From the IMG/VR virus record IMGVR_UViG_3300043466_004381, positions 1 through 57,807 of that record: 57,807 bases of DNA; one strand, written 5' to 3'. Below are positions 1 through 8,429 of this stretch, piece by piece; within the stretch, counting starts at the first letter, position 1; each line of letters opens with the position of its first letter. Both the position numbers and the translations under genes were made by a program. The notes under the pieces were generated by a model. That model was not told the origin of the DNA, did not search any database, and worked only from the letters and a program-made list of their open reading frames with translations. This DNA is from a virus.

Positions 1-3000
1 GGAATTTGGAGTACAAGTACTAATAGACTTAGTGTTACTTATACGCCTTTTGGAGGCTCTCCAATTTCAATTACATCGTTTATAGGAGGCGGCGGGTATA
101 ACTCTGGAAGTATCTCTTTGGAGTTTAGAAATAATACCTTCGTTACGAAGCCATTAGCAGAACAAAATATTTCAGGAGTAGCTGCAGAGTTAAAAATCGA
201 ATCAATTCAACCACAAGATCCTGGTACACCCTTCACTACAGTAGGTAGAGGTAACTTTGTTCACGGATTAACGCTACAGGGCGGTCATCCTAAGTTTACT
301 AATGGGTCAGATCACTTTCACTTAATTCAAAACGGCGCCGGTGGTGGATATCAAACAATTAACGGAGGTTATACTCACACGTCGCAGCGCATCACACAAC
401 ATACACAAGCATTTAGAGGACCTGAAGTAACAGCGCCTATTGTTGCTGCATACGGAGCATCTTTAACTGCAAACCAGATAGCACCGCCTTATACAGTCGA
501 CCCAGTAAGTGATAGCAATTACCTAGCAGTTTGGACAAGTAGCTATAATACAAGTCTAACTGTTGGTAAAATAATATATTTTTCTGTCTCCCCTACTGGT
601 ATAGATAACGAGTCCTTAAGAAAGATAGGATTTACAGCTGCATCGTTTCCCGCAAAAATTATTTCAGTAAACGATACGGGCACAGCACAATCTAATGCAG
701 ATATACCTGCAGGTCAAGCTCTACCCGCAACTGCAACGAAGCATTTTAGATTACAGCCGTTTAATCTCTCAATAGATAACTGGCTGGGAGCTACTACAAC
801 ACGCGCAAGTCTTGTACCAGCCTTTACAAACAGTGTAATAAACACAGCAGAGGTTATAAGACTACCAGGAGATCCGCTATTAGTTCCTGACTCGCAAATT
901 ATTTCTTTAAGTTCAAAAGGAGGTTATAATACCGTATCTATGCGTAATAGTTGTGAGTTAGTGTTTAATACAGCTAATACTCCCTTGTTATCAGCAAAAC
1001 TACCGTTTCTTTACGAGAGTCTTCCTGTTATTGTGTTGTTGTCTGATTCTAGAGACTTAAGTGCTATTAACTATAATGGACTAACGCCAGATAGTTTAAA
1101 AAGTCAGTATGGTATGGTACGAGGAGCAAACGGGGAAATCATACCATCAACGCGAAATTACTCACAACAATCATATGACGGGTATATATACAGATCTTCG
1201 CCAACTGAAGTTATAATACGGTTAGGCCAACAAAGAGGAACAGAAGAATCTCGACTCCAGAAATTCGCAACCCCAAACATAGAATTTTTCTTGGATAGAC
1301 CGGGAATAACGAATGGTACTTTCAGTTTAACAACACCACCTAATGGACTATCTTCTGTGGATCTAAATGGATATATAGTAAACAACATTAGTCCAGCATT
1401 CCGTAATAATAAGTTCGGTATTTGGTCAAGTAATGGTGTTAATTATACGCTGCCGCCAATTATGAAAAGCGGATTGGAATTTGCTTCATTTGCTCCTATT
1501 TCTTCTTCTGATTTACAGCTGTATGTTTATGCTGGAAACAAAGACCCTGTACATAGACCAGTAGCTGGTTTGCAGCTTTTCTCATATGAGCGTTATCCTA
1601 CCACACAGTCAGAATTAAAAGAATCCGGAGGTGTAGTTTCAAGATTTGCTCTAGGACCAAGTTGTGAAGGGTTTGATAGAGATACCGCGGTTGTAGGATT
1701 TGGATCTACAGCTTATCATTATAGAAGCATGGCTATAGGACATAGAGTTGAAACACTCTCAGCCCAAGAAATAGCTATAGGTATTGATGAGAGTGTATTA
1801 AGAGTAGGTCTAAGCAGTCTATCTATATCTCCAGCTATGTTGAGTACTAACGGTGTAGATACGTTTTTAAAGATAAAGCGAGACAATGGACCTATGTATG
1901 GTCTTAAATTGCGTTCTCTTAGCGCGGCTTGGGAAGAGTCAGCAGAGATTTTACCAACAGTAACCAACTATCTTTCTACAAATAATGTAATATTAAGCTC
2001 AGCTACTATATTAGATACACTCTCTGCTAGAGCTTATGTAAATAACCCAACAGGTAAGACGATATATGTCGATGCTGCTACAGGTACAGATACACGAACT
2101 GGTCTTAGTAAATATGATCAATTCAAACCATATCGCACACTTAGTGCTGCTATAGCTGATTCTTCTGTAGCAACTGGTGATCTAGTTTATGTAAGAGCAG
2201 GAACATATGCAATTAATTCTCAGATTAATTTAAACCTTAAAGGTAATTTATATTTTGAAAATGGAACAGTTGTTAATATAGCATCAGAAATTGTAGCATT
2301 TTCATATAGTCAAAATTCTGTTCCGATTACTATTAGAGGATATGCAGATTTCATATTGGCTGCAGGTGCAACAGGTGTATTAACAATGCCTAGTGGTAAT
2401 GATACAACGGTTGTTAATTTTGAATGTAGCTCTATTGTTAATCTAACAAATAATTCTACTGGCTCGCTCTTTAATTGTGCAGTTGGTGTGTTGGGTATTG
2501 ATTCAAGATTAATACAAGCAGTAGCAGCTACTGTGTTTAACATTACAGGTACTGGAAAGGTTACATCAAGAATTCCATATGTGTATTGTGGAGTATTTTT
2601 AAATGGTGCTGGTGTTTATGGAGCGCAAATTAATGCTGATATTTGGACATTAATAACATATAATACAACAGCGGGTATAGCTATATCTTCTATTACAACA
2701 AATTTTAGAATGGTGAATTACAATCACTATGGCGTTGGTATTGCATATAATTGGACAGAAAATACAACAACAGAAGCTCATGGTTTCCAAGGAATTACTT
2801 GGAATAGTAATGGTCAACCTAATATAACATTTAACTCTTCTGCTGGTTCAACAACTTCAAAACTTATTAGATTAGACCAAACAAATATAATGCGATACGC
2901 AACGACAAACAGTTTAAGCTCTAATGTGCCTATAAATGTAGCTACATATGGTACATTTGCATCAGTGTCAGCAACTCCAAATATTACATTTAAAGTGGGA

Positions 3001-3036
3001 TCATTTACCGTAGACGCAGACGTAAACGCTTATTAA
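1..3036 (+). CDS. Fibre-like virion protein with C-terminal beta-helix module (5' truncated)
   Basis: The reading frame is open from base 1, so the gene begins before the window; the TTG at 118 is not a believable start. About 1,011 codons are visible. The first two thirds are Gly/Ser/Thr/Asn-rich with short alternating hydrophobics, as in phage fibre shafts. Near codon 687 a module starts with IYVDAATGTDTRTG and continues as short repeating beta-strand/Asn ladders, the pattern of DUF1565/pectin-lyase-like parallel beta-helices found in adhesins and fibres. It probably sits on the virion surface and contacts the host. Receptor and enzymatic activity cannot be read from the sequence. It is convergent with the next gene, with a 15-base gap. 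Confidence 0.7.
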   Translation, partial: GIWSTSTNRLSVTYTPFGGSPISITSFIGGGGYNSGSISLEFRNNTFVTKPLAEQNISGVAAELKIESIQPQDPGTPFTTVGRGNFVHGLTLQGGHPKFTNGSDHFHLIQNGAGGGYQTINGGYTHTSQRITQHTQAFRGPEVTAPIVAAYGASLTANQIAPPYTVDPVSDSNYLAVWTSSYNTSLTVGKIIYFSVSPTGIDNESLRKIGFTAASFPAKIISVNDTGTAQSNADIPAGQALPATATKHFRLQPFNLSIDNWLGATTTRASLVPAFTNSVINTAEVIRLPGDPLLVPDSQIISLSSKGGYNTVSMRNSCELVFNTANTPLLSAKLPFLYESLPVIVLLSDSRDLSAINYNGLTPDSLKSQYGMVRGANGEIIPSTRNYSQQSYDGYIYRSSPTEVIIRLGQQRGTEESRLQKFATPNIEFFLDRPGITNGTFSLTTPPNGLSSVDLNGYIVNNISPAFRNNKFGIWSSNGVNYTLPPIMKSGLEFASFAPISSSDLQLYVYAGNKDPVHRPVAGLQLFSYERYPTTQSELKESGGVVSRFALGPSCEGFDRDTAVVGFGSTAYHYRSMAIGHRVETLSAQEIAIGIDESVLRVGLSSLSISPAMLSTNGVDTFLKIKRDNGPMYGLKLRSLSAAWEESAEILPTVTNYLSTNNVILSSATILDTLSARAYVNNPTGKTIYVDAATGTDTRTGLSKYDQFKPYRTLSAAIADSSVATGDLVYVRAGTYAINSQINLNLKGNLYFENGTVVNIASEIVAFSYSQNSVPITIRGYADFILAAGATGVLTMPSGNDTTVVNFECSSIVNLTNNSTGSLFNCAVGVLGIDSRLIQAVAATVFNITGTGKVTSRIPYVYCGVFLNGAGVYGAQINADIWTLITYNTTAGIAISSITTNFRMVNYNHYGVGIAYNWTENTTTEAHGFQGITWNSNGQPNITFNSSAGSTTSKLIRLDQTNIMRYATTNSLSSNVPINVATYGTFASVSATPNITFKVGSFTVDADVNAY

Positions 3037-3051
3037 TTAAATCTATTTAAT

Positions 3052-3294
3052 TTAAATGTTACCGAGTATGCTTTCTACTTTGAGATCATGCTTCATACTA
3101 TGAAATCTCTCTTCAATATAGTTTTGTATTGCTAAGGGTTTAATCCAGCAATCATTTTCACGCCCTATATTGTTTGTTTTACACGCTTTAGAAATGTAGT
3201 CTATACCTTCTATCAAACACGCCCATCTCACAAACTCATCAAATTCCATAACCTTCTTACTGCCATTTTTTAGCGCAAATTCAAATGTCTTCAT
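3052..3294 (-). CDS. Hypothetical protein, 80 aa
   Basis: I do not recognise this family. The product is small and soluble, with three scattered Cys and Trp residues (CLIEG, CKTNN, CWIKP) and no classical metal motif. It is the last gene of a short minus-strand run (4034 to 3052) and follows the zinc-ribbon membrane gene by 7 bases, so it is probably co-transcribed from the late-type box at 4040-4047. Confidence 0.6.
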   Translation of the reverse strand: MKTFEFALKNGSKKVMEFDEFVRWACLIEGIDYISKACKTNNIGRENDCWIKPLAIQNYIEERFHSMKHDLKVESILGNI

Positions 3295-3301
3295 AATCGT
3301 A

Positions 3302-3709
3302 TTATACGGTAGTTCCTTTTAATTTATCAAACATACTTTCGATATTCACAGGCTCTGTAATTAGCTGTGTTTTAATTTCTGTTACAACGCGAAAGGTATT
3401 TTTACACGCTTCACATTGTATTGTGATGTCTTCTTTTGGTGAAAAAACAATATTTTCCGTGTATTTTCCGCATGGGCAAGGTACGTTTATCTGTTGAGAT
3501 TCTATCAAGCTATCAAAATTTTGTGTTAATTCTGTGATTGCTGCAGAATTATTATTTAACGTAAAATTTTTCCATAAAAAAGAAACTAAAAATTGTAAAA
3601 TAAAAGACAAAGTAAATATTTCCCAGAATCCTAAAAGCTCTCTGAGTGAAAAAGCTAATCCTAAACTAATGCAGCTTGTTACTAAAACAGATTTAATAAT
3701 ATTAACCAT
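3302..3709 (-). CDS. Small membrane protein with C-terminal zinc ribbon, 135 aa
   Basis: Two hydrophobic segments (about residues 5-22 and 27-47) predict a membrane hairpin. A soluble tail follows, with paired cysteines CPCG (78-80) and CEAC (99-102), the layout of a small zinc ribbon. The gene overlaps the end of the upstream coiled-coil gene by 8 bases, which suggests translational coupling. The function is unknown; its position downstream of a late promoter suggests a late role at the host membrane or in the virion. Confidence 0.65.
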   Translation of the reverse strand: MVNIIKSVLVTSCISLGLAFSLRELLGFWEIFTLSFILQFLVSFLWKNFTLNNNSAAITELTQNFDSLIESQQINVPCPCGKYTENIVFSPKEDITIQCEACKNTFRVVTEIKTQLITEPVNIESMFDKLKGTTV

Positions 3710-4034
3710 TTAACGACATTATAGCGAGGTTACCTTCTAAATCAAGTATTTTAGTAGTAATTTCATCTACCTTTACTTGCAATTCTTCTAATTCTTGTTG
3801 TTTTACTACAGGATTGTTTTTAGCAAGACTTATTTTATTACGAACTTGTGATAGAGTTACAAAAATATTTGCTAGCAAGGGCTTTAATTCTTCGAGCGGG
3901 TCAGGTAAAACAGGCGGCGCTTTAGCATTTTTTTCGTCTTGCTTAATAGTTTTAAGCTGGCTACCAAGCGAGCTTTGCTGTAAAACAGGGTCTTGCGCTG
4001 TACCTATTTGATGTGGATTTGTTGTATTAAACAC
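3702..4034 (-). CDS. Hypothetical late coiled-coil protein, 110 aa, GTG start
   Basis: This starts with GTG five bases after a late-type CATAAATA box, so the mRNA is probably leaderless. The N-terminal half is Pro/Gln/Lys-rich and disordered; residues about 55-105 form a likely coiled coil (QEELEELQVKVDEITTKI-type heptads). No enzymatic motif is visible. It is divergent from the plus-strand late gene at 4067, with two late promoters back to back in the 32-base gap. A small virion or assembly protein is plausible but not shown. Confidence 0.6.
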   Translation of the reverse strand: MFNTTNPHQIGTAQDPVLQQSSLGSQLKTIKQDEKNAKAPPVLPDPLEELKPLLANIFVTLSQVRNKISLAKNNPVVKQQELEELQVKVDEITTKILDLEGNLAIMSLNG

Positions 4035-4039
4035 ATAAT

Positions 4040-4047
4040 TATTTATG
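4040..4047 (-). promoter_or_regulatory. Late promoter box CATAAATA
   Basis: T4-late-type -10 element read on the minus strand; 5 bases separate it from the GTG start at 4034. Confidence 0.7.
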
Positions 4048-4053
4048 CATGAG

Positions 4054-4061
4054 AATAAATA
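4054..4061 (+). promoter_or_regulatory. Late promoter box AATAAATA
   Basis: Late-type box with 5 bases to the ATG at 4067. It is paired back to back with the opposite-strand box at 4040-4047. It argues against the upstream in-frame ATG at 4049, which would lie before the box. Confidence 0.75.
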
Positions 4062-4066
4062 ATTGT

Positions 4067-4501
4067 ATGAGTAAATTTCAAAATAAATTTTTTGCAGTTT
4101 TAGCGGAACAAGATAGCAATTTAGACCGTGCAGCTATGGAAGATAGCTTAGATGCAGAAACAAATGCATCGGATTTCGATGTAGATATGGAACCTTCGCC
4201 AGAAAATAACGACCTTGCAGCACAAGCTGCAAAGATAAAATCAGCGCAAGCACAATCCATGCAAGCAGAACTACAAACATGGGTAGATCGTTGCGATGAA
4301 TTTTTAACGTTTTTGAACGGTACAACAGGTGAATCGATACAAACAAAATTAGCTAATTCGGAGCCTGATACAATTTTTGATAGAATGAAGCAATCTGAAC
4401 AACGCAAGATTGCTCGTGTTGCGACAGAGTTGGCATCGTTAACAGAATCATTTAGAGGATATATTGCACAGACTGAAAATCCTACGTTTAAGTATGTCTA
4501 G
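4067..4501 (+). CDS. Late protein with capsid-targeting-like N-terminus, 144 aa
   Basis: I chose ATG 4067 rather than the in-frame ATG at 4049 because the late promoter box lies between them. The N-terminus MSKFQNKFFAVLAEQ resembles the short targeting peptide of T4 internal proteins (MKTYQEFIAEA type), with LAE at 12-14 as a possible gp21 cleavage site. The rest is acidic, Ala/Gln-rich and helical. It is a plus-strand late gene inserted into the minus-strand replication block. The final 14 bases overlap the convergent primase gene. A packaged internal head protein is an inference. Confidence 0.65.
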   Translation: MSKFQNKFFAVLAEQDSNLDRAAMEDSLDAETNASDFDVDMEPSPENNDLAAQAAKIKSAQAQSMQAELQTWVDRCDEFLTFLNGTTGESIQTKLANSEPDTIFDRMKQSEQRKIARVATELASLTESFRGYIAQTENPTFKYV

Positions 4502-5528
4502 TTTTTTTAATTTCTGCTAATTTAATTATACCTGTGAGACCTTCACAGGTATTTTTTTGTATGAAGCTTTCTGATATTTCATTAATATTACAATACATAG
4601 CAATATCATTAAAGTCTTTGAATCGTTTACCGTATTTCTCCGGCCATAAAAATACCTTTTCACCTTGATGTAATAGCATCTCTGTCTTTTTAAGTGAAGC
4701 GGTATCACACCACTGAGAGTCTAAAACCCATATTTTTTTATGGAAGCGTATTACTGTATTAAGCTGCTCTTGCTGTCTATGTGTGAAAGTTTGTTTTCCT
4801 TCGGTAATTCCTGCGACAGCTATGCTATTTTTTGTAAAAAAGGCATTTAGAGGACCTTCAAAGATATATACATTTTCGTTTAAAGGGTTTATTTTATTAA
4901 TATTAAAAAGTGTCTTTTCAGCGTTTATTTTGGATAGATATTTTGGCTTTTTTTTATCTGTCTGTAAAATAGTACGTGTTTGATAAAATTCAATAATTTC
5001 GCGCTCGTTTATAAACGGTATAACCAGTCTATTCTTATGTACTTTATCGCAGAGTGATAGGTATAGATTATCAGGTCGATTTATAGCTGTATCGAGCTTG
5101 CGATGTTTTATAAGTTGTATGCATTCGCTTAGTATGTTGCTTTCTTTAAAGTATTCAAGCTGCGCTGTATCAAAGATATTAATACAGTTTTCAGGTAGGG
5201 TATCAACTGCACGCTTTTCATGTAATGTTATAGGATGTTCTTCTATAGCGAGACTTGAGTTGTTTTGTTTAATGTCTTCGATTAATTCTAAGGTAGACAT
5301 TCCTGAAACCTCGCAAATCCATTTCGCGGGCTTACTTGACCATCCGCAATTATGACAAAAAATATTATCCTTATCAGGTATAAAATAACATCTCTTTTTT
5401 TTCCCTAGAGATGCACCTTCTTTACATATTGGACAACTGCATTGATATGTATTATTAAATTTATTATGCTTCGGGTAATATCCAAGCTCATAAAATTTTG
5501 AAATAACATAATCAGCGGGTAAAAACAT
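4488..5528 (-). CDS. 61: DNA primase, T4 gp61 family
   Basis: Synthesises RNA primers for lagging-strand replication together with helicase gp41. An N-terminal zinc-binding domain shows CPIC (32-35) and CHNC (58-61), as in gp61/DnaG-type primases. A catalytic core follows, including RLVIPFINEREIIEFY (167-182), with a TOPRIM-like region (YIFEGPLNAF 221-230, the conserved Glu, and WVLDSQ 267-272). The length of 346 aa matches T4 gp61 (342 aa). It is the last gene of the long minus-strand replication block; no clear promoter or Shine-Dalgarno is seen in the 16 bases before the start, so read-through from upstream is likely. Confidence 0.88.
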   Translation of the reverse strand: MFLPADYVISKFYELGYYPKHNKFNNTYQCSCPICKEGASLGKKKRCYFIPDKDNIFCHNCGWSSKPAKWICEVSGMSTLELIEDIKQNNSSLAIEEHPITLHEKRAVDTLPENCINIFDTAQLEYFKESNILSECIQLIKHRKLDTAINRPDNLYLSLCDKVHKNRLVIPFINEREIIEFYQTRTILQTDKKKPKYLSKINAEKTLFNINKINPLNENVYIFEGPLNAFFTKNSIAVAGITEGKQTFTHRQQEQLNTVIRFHKKIWVLDSQWCDTASLKKTEMLLHQGEKVFLWPEKYGKRFKDFNDIAMYCNINEISESFIQKNTCEGLTGIIKLAEIKKTRHT

Positions 5529-5544
5529 TCAATTGCGATTTGTA

Positions 5545-5835
5545 TTAATCTTGTTTAATAATGGAGGTTTTATTATAAAGAAATTGTTTCTCGGCTACCT
5601 TATAAACAGATTTTGGAGCTCGCTCTACAAATTCTATTATATTAAAGTTCCATGCAAATTCAAACTTTTCTTTCGGGACTTCTCTATTAATTAGTTTAGG
5701 TATTGACAAAAAGTGATAGGTGTTGTTTGTTTCTTCTATATAAATAAACATTTCACCTACATAGTCACCTGTTGTAACAGCATAAATGTTGCGCTTATTT
5801 GGATGCACTTTTTCCTTTTTAAAAAGTCTCTTCAT
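5545..5835 (-). CDS. Conserved hypothetical protein, 96 aa
   Basis: I prefer the ATG at 5835 over an in-frame GTG at 5847, because a strong Shine-Dalgarno (GGAGGTG) lies about 10 bases before it. This is one of the few good ribosome sites in the window, and it sits inside the 3' end of the preceding gene, giving a 17-base overlap. The N-terminus is basic (MKRLFKKEKVHPNKRNIYAV), followed by a compact alpha/beta sequence with GDYVGEMFIYIEE. It looks like one of the small conserved proteins near the replication genes of marine T4-like phages. Function unknown. Confidence 0.65.
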   Translation of the reverse strand: MKRLFKKEKVHPNKRNIYAVTTGDYVGEMFIYIEETNNTYHFLSIPKLINREVPKEKFEFAWNFNIIEFVERAPKSVYKVAEKQFLYNKTSIIKQD

Positions 5836-6136
5836 AATAATCACCACCTCCAGGTCTTAATTCTTTTGAAAATACTCTCATCAACAGAGACATTAACGCC
5901 TCATTTTTTTCAACAGTCGGAGAGACTTTTACAACACATGGATTTCCTTCGAAATCATAACCTAATATTAAAAAGCTACTTAAAAACTCTTCTATTGTGC
6001 CTATAAGAGCGGTATTTATGTTTTTTTTATTTCGCTTACGCTTCTGCGTTTCTATTTGTAATGATAGCGCGTCTCGTATTAAATCTTTTAACTTTTCATC
6101 TTCTGAAAAATCATCAGATGTAGAGTCTGGTTCCAT
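5819..6136 (-). CDS. Hypothetical acidic/basic small protein, 105 aa
   Basis: An acidic N-terminus (DDFSEDEKLKDLIRDALS) is followed by a basic patch (KRKRNKKN) and a small globular C-terminal part. No family is recognised. A late-type GATAAATA box lies 5 bases before the start, inside the end of the upstream gene, so this gene can be expressed late while also lying in the replication operon. It encodes the Shine-Dalgarno of the next gene within its Gly-rich C-terminus. Confidence 0.6.
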   Translation of the reverse strand: MEPDSTSDDFSEDEKLKDLIRDALSLQIETQKRKRNKKNINTALIGTIEEFLSSFLILGYDFEGNPCVVKVSPTVEKNEALMSLLMRVFSKELRPGGGDYYEETF

Positions 6137-6140
6137 ATTA

Positions 6141-6467
6141 TTATTTATCTGTATCTAATCGTTGCTTAACGCCTGCTTCGATAAGTTTAGAAACCACTAC
6201 CTCTATAGAATTTGTCTTGAGAGAAAAGTTTTTAGGAAACAGATTACCACCGTCATTAAATTCAAACATTACATCGCCTTTAAAGGATATATTTTCATAG
6301 CATGTAATAAACACAGATGTCACACCCGGGTCTACTAATATGGTCCATCTACGCGAGTCAGCTTCTGAATAGTTTTTAAATATTTTAAAAGTAGTAAACT
6401 TACTATCTTTAAGTCTCTTTAAAAAGTACCCTGGTGTAGAAATTTTATTTTTAATATGTCTGTTCAT
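6141..6467 (-). CDS. Conserved hypothetical protein of T4-like phages, 108 aa
   Basis: A basic N-terminus (MNRHIKNKISTPGYFLKRL) is followed by a beta-rich core with SEADSRRWTILVDPG and NDGGNLFPKNFSLKT. I remember similar small proteins in marine T4-like phages, but without a function. The ATG overlaps the stop of the sliding-clamp gene by 4 bases, so it is translationally coupled to gp45. A role in replication or late transcription is only suggested by this coupling. Confidence 0.65.
   Translation of the reverse strand: MNRHIKNKISTPGYFLKRLKDSKFTTFKIFKNYSEADSRRWTILVDPGVTSVFITCYENISFKGDVMFEFNDGGNLFPKNFSLKTNSIEVVVSKLIEAGVKQRLDTDK
6142..6149 (-). promoter_or_regulatory. Late promoter box GATAAATA
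   Basis: Read on the minus strand, 5 bases before the ATG at 6136. It overlaps the last codons of the gene at 6141-6467. Confidence 0.6.
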
Positions 6468-7189
6468 TGTGTAAGAGAGGTAAGTATATAAGATAGCTTT
6501 GTATTGTTTTGCTTCATGGTAAAAATAAGAACACCGTATTGTGTGTTAATATTTACATCTATATTATCATCTAGCAACGTCATTAATCGTATATTATCAA
6601 AATTTACCGGTATAGGTTGTAAGTGAAAGTCGACATCACATAAAGCTATAGAGTAGCAGTCTGTATTATGTCTCGCTTTATCGGTCAATTCGCCTATAAG
6701 CTTTCCATTATCTGTATATAAATACAGCTTGTTTGTTTCGGTAATAAAGGAACTACCTTTAATTATTGTTTGTAAAGATTGTTTGGTAAGCTTGAATGAA
6801 ATATCATGTGTAAAGTTTTTTATTTTCTCTACACTAAGAGCGGGCTTAGTTATAAAGCCTTCTTCAAATAAATGATATTTAAACTTTATACTTGCTCCGC
6901 GATACTCAATACTATTATTATTGAGTATTAATTCAACATCTTCTGTATTTACTGTATCTAGTACACGTACTAGCTTTTTACTATCAGGTATATTCAGACT
7001 TATATTATAGTTTGAACTACAAGCATACTCACCATGAGCAATTAATGTATTGTCAGGCGAAGCGGTAATAATAGATAGTTTACTATCTTCCAGCTCTCCG
7101 ATAAAGGAGTCGTTTATTTTTGAAAAAGAATCTAAATATTTTGTAAATTCACTCCGACCCTGTATATTTAATTTTCTTTGGCTTGACAT
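6464..7189 (-). CDS. 45: Sliding clamp, T4 gp45-like
   Basis: Trimeric DNA polymerase processivity clamp; in T4 it also activates late transcription through gp55 and gp33. The 241 aa length is close to T4 gp45 (228 aa). The sequence shows two similar beta-rich halves with short helices (FTKYLDSFSKI near 15-25; LTKQSLQTIIKGSSFI in the second half), the usual clamp layout, and the position among replisome genes fits. Sequence similarity to T4 is weak by eye. The start lies 41 bases inside the upstream gene, so the precise N-terminus is uncertain. The clamp-loader genes are not adjacent, unlike in T4. Confidence 0.8.
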   Translation of the reverse strand: MSSQRKLNIQGRSEFTKYLDSFSKINDSFIGELEDSKLSIITASPDNTLIAHGEYACSSNYNISLNIPDSKKLVRVLDTVNTEDVELILNNNSIEYRGASIKFKYHLFEEGFITKPALSVEKIKNFTHDISFKLTKQSLQTIIKGSSFITETNKLYLYTDNGKLIGELTDKARHNTDCYSIALCDVDFHLQPIPVNFDNIRLMTLLDDNIDVNINTQYGVLIFTMKQNNTKLSYILTSLTQ

Positions 7190-7562
7190 TTGTTGCTTTT
7201 TCTAGTATATTACCAATACGACTAAGATTCAAGTTTATTTCTGATAAAGCTGTAATTATTTGTTTTTCATTTTGTGATAGTTGCATCGGTGGCTTGTCGA
7301 GGCCTGGTAGCTTTATTTCTTCAACTTGGCTGTGAGGTATAGCAGGTTGTATAACCTCTATTGATTGTACAGGTGTGAAGGTATCACGGGGTATACTTTC
7401 CTGTATTGGTGCGCGTAGTATCTCTTCAAATTTATCACGTATACTACCACTTGTTGGTTTTAAAAATTGAGATTGACCAACAATATCTTGATCTAGTTTA
7501 TGAGACAAGCCATAAGTTTGTCCCATAAACTGAAGGATAGTTTTTTGTTCTTCTGGTGACAT
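7149..7562 (-). CDS. Hypothetical protein between gp32 and gp45, 137 aa
   Basis: The N-terminal region is helical (MSPEEQKTILQFMGQTYGLS), the middle is Pro-rich and disordered, and a predicted helix (EKQIITALSEINLNLSRI) precedes a basic tail (KPKKIKY). It begins one base after the gp32 stop and runs 41 bases into gp45. The pattern of disorder plus one amphipathic helix suggests a partner-binding protein of the replisome, but no family is recognised. Confidence 0.6.
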   Translation of the reverse strand: MSPEEQKTILQFMGQTYGLSHKLDQDIVGQSQFLKPTSGSIRDKFEEILRAPIQESIPRDTFTPVQSIEVIQPAIPHSQVEEIKLPGLDKPPMQLSQNEKQIITALSEINLNLSRIGNILEKATNVKPKKIKYTGSE

Positions 7563-7563
7563 G

Positions 7564-8406
7564 TTATAGATCTTTTAACAGCTCTTCGATATCATCTTCA
7601 ACAGTATTTTCGACAACCTGCGATGCAATAGGTGTAGAATAGTTTACAGCAGGGGTGGATTGTGGTTTACTTACTGCTTCAACTTTTTCTGTAATTGGTG
7701 TTGCGTAAATATGCTCATCAATCATTTCTTTTAATTCGTCATAAGATTTAATAGTGAATACTTCTTCGAGATTGTATACGCTGTTGTAGATTTTATCTTG
7801 CTGCTCTTGCGAAAGACTAAGCTTACCCGATGAGGTAAATCTCGATGATACGTAGGTCGGATAGTCACCTTGCTGTTCTACTTTTACTTTAAAATTGACA
7901 CCTTCCGATCCTAGATCGAATATACGCGCGCCAAACTCTTCTGCATCTTCCCCTTCAATAGCTTCCATAATAATTTTTTGTAGCTGCTTACCATAACGTA
8001 ACATTTTTACTGTGCCATTATTTTCAGGATTGGAAGGGTCTTCAACCACATAAACATTAACGAGCCATTTTTCAGATCGTCTTACAGCTTGCATTTTTTC
8101 TTTTTCTTCTTCAGTGCCCGTGCGTAAGATCTTAAAGCGCTCTTCTGAAATCGGATCTCGTTCGTTAAACGTTTGAGGAGATACTGCCTGTACATACTGC
8201 CCTGTTGAAAATGAGGTCCAGCCATGTACAAAATAATGAAAAAATGTTTTAGATGGGTCTTTAGCAAAAGGCAGCAACCTCACAGTGTAAGTATGACCAG
8301 CAGGTGTCTTGAGAATTTCATTAAAAAGACCGCCGGTATTTTTTTCTTCGCTCTTTGTAAGAGCTGCTTTAATTGATTGAAACATGTTTGTATTAAATGT
8401 ACTCAT
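7564..8406 (-). CDS. 32: Single-stranded DNA-binding protein, T4 gp32 family
   Basis: Coats ssDNA in replication, recombination and repair and recruits gp59, UvsY and polymerase. The N-terminal basic segment, the OB-fold core with TPAGHTYTVRLLPF and HYFVHGWTSF, and the acidic C-terminus VEDDIEELLKDL are characteristic. Length is 280 aa (T4: 301). The striking point is that the protein contains no cysteine: the His-Cys3 zinc site of T4 gp32 is replaced by TGQYVQAVSPQTFNERDP. A TATAAT-like element lies at 8420-8425 (minus), 13 bases before the ATG, with no obvious -35. Confidence 0.9.
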   Translation of the reverse strand: MSTFNTNMFQSIKAALTKSEEKNTGGLFNEILKTPAGHTYTVRLLPFAKDPSKTFFHYFVHGWTSFSTGQYVQAVSPQTFNERDPISEERFKILRTGTEEEKEKMQAVRRSEKWLVNVYVVEDPSNPENNGTVKMLRYGKQLQKIIMEAIEGEDAEEFGARIFDLGSEGVNFKVKVEQQGDYPTYVSSRFTSSGKLSLSQEQQDKIYNSVYNLEEVFTIKSYDELKEMIDEHIYATPITEKVEAVSKPQSTPAVNYSTPIASQVVENTVEDDIEELLKDL

Positions 8407-8429
8407 ATTTTTTTGGTTGATTATATATA

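Noticed and set aside
118-3036. TTG start at 118 for the first gene
   Set aside because: The frame is open from base 1 with fibre-like sequence before 118, so the gene is simply truncated by the window.
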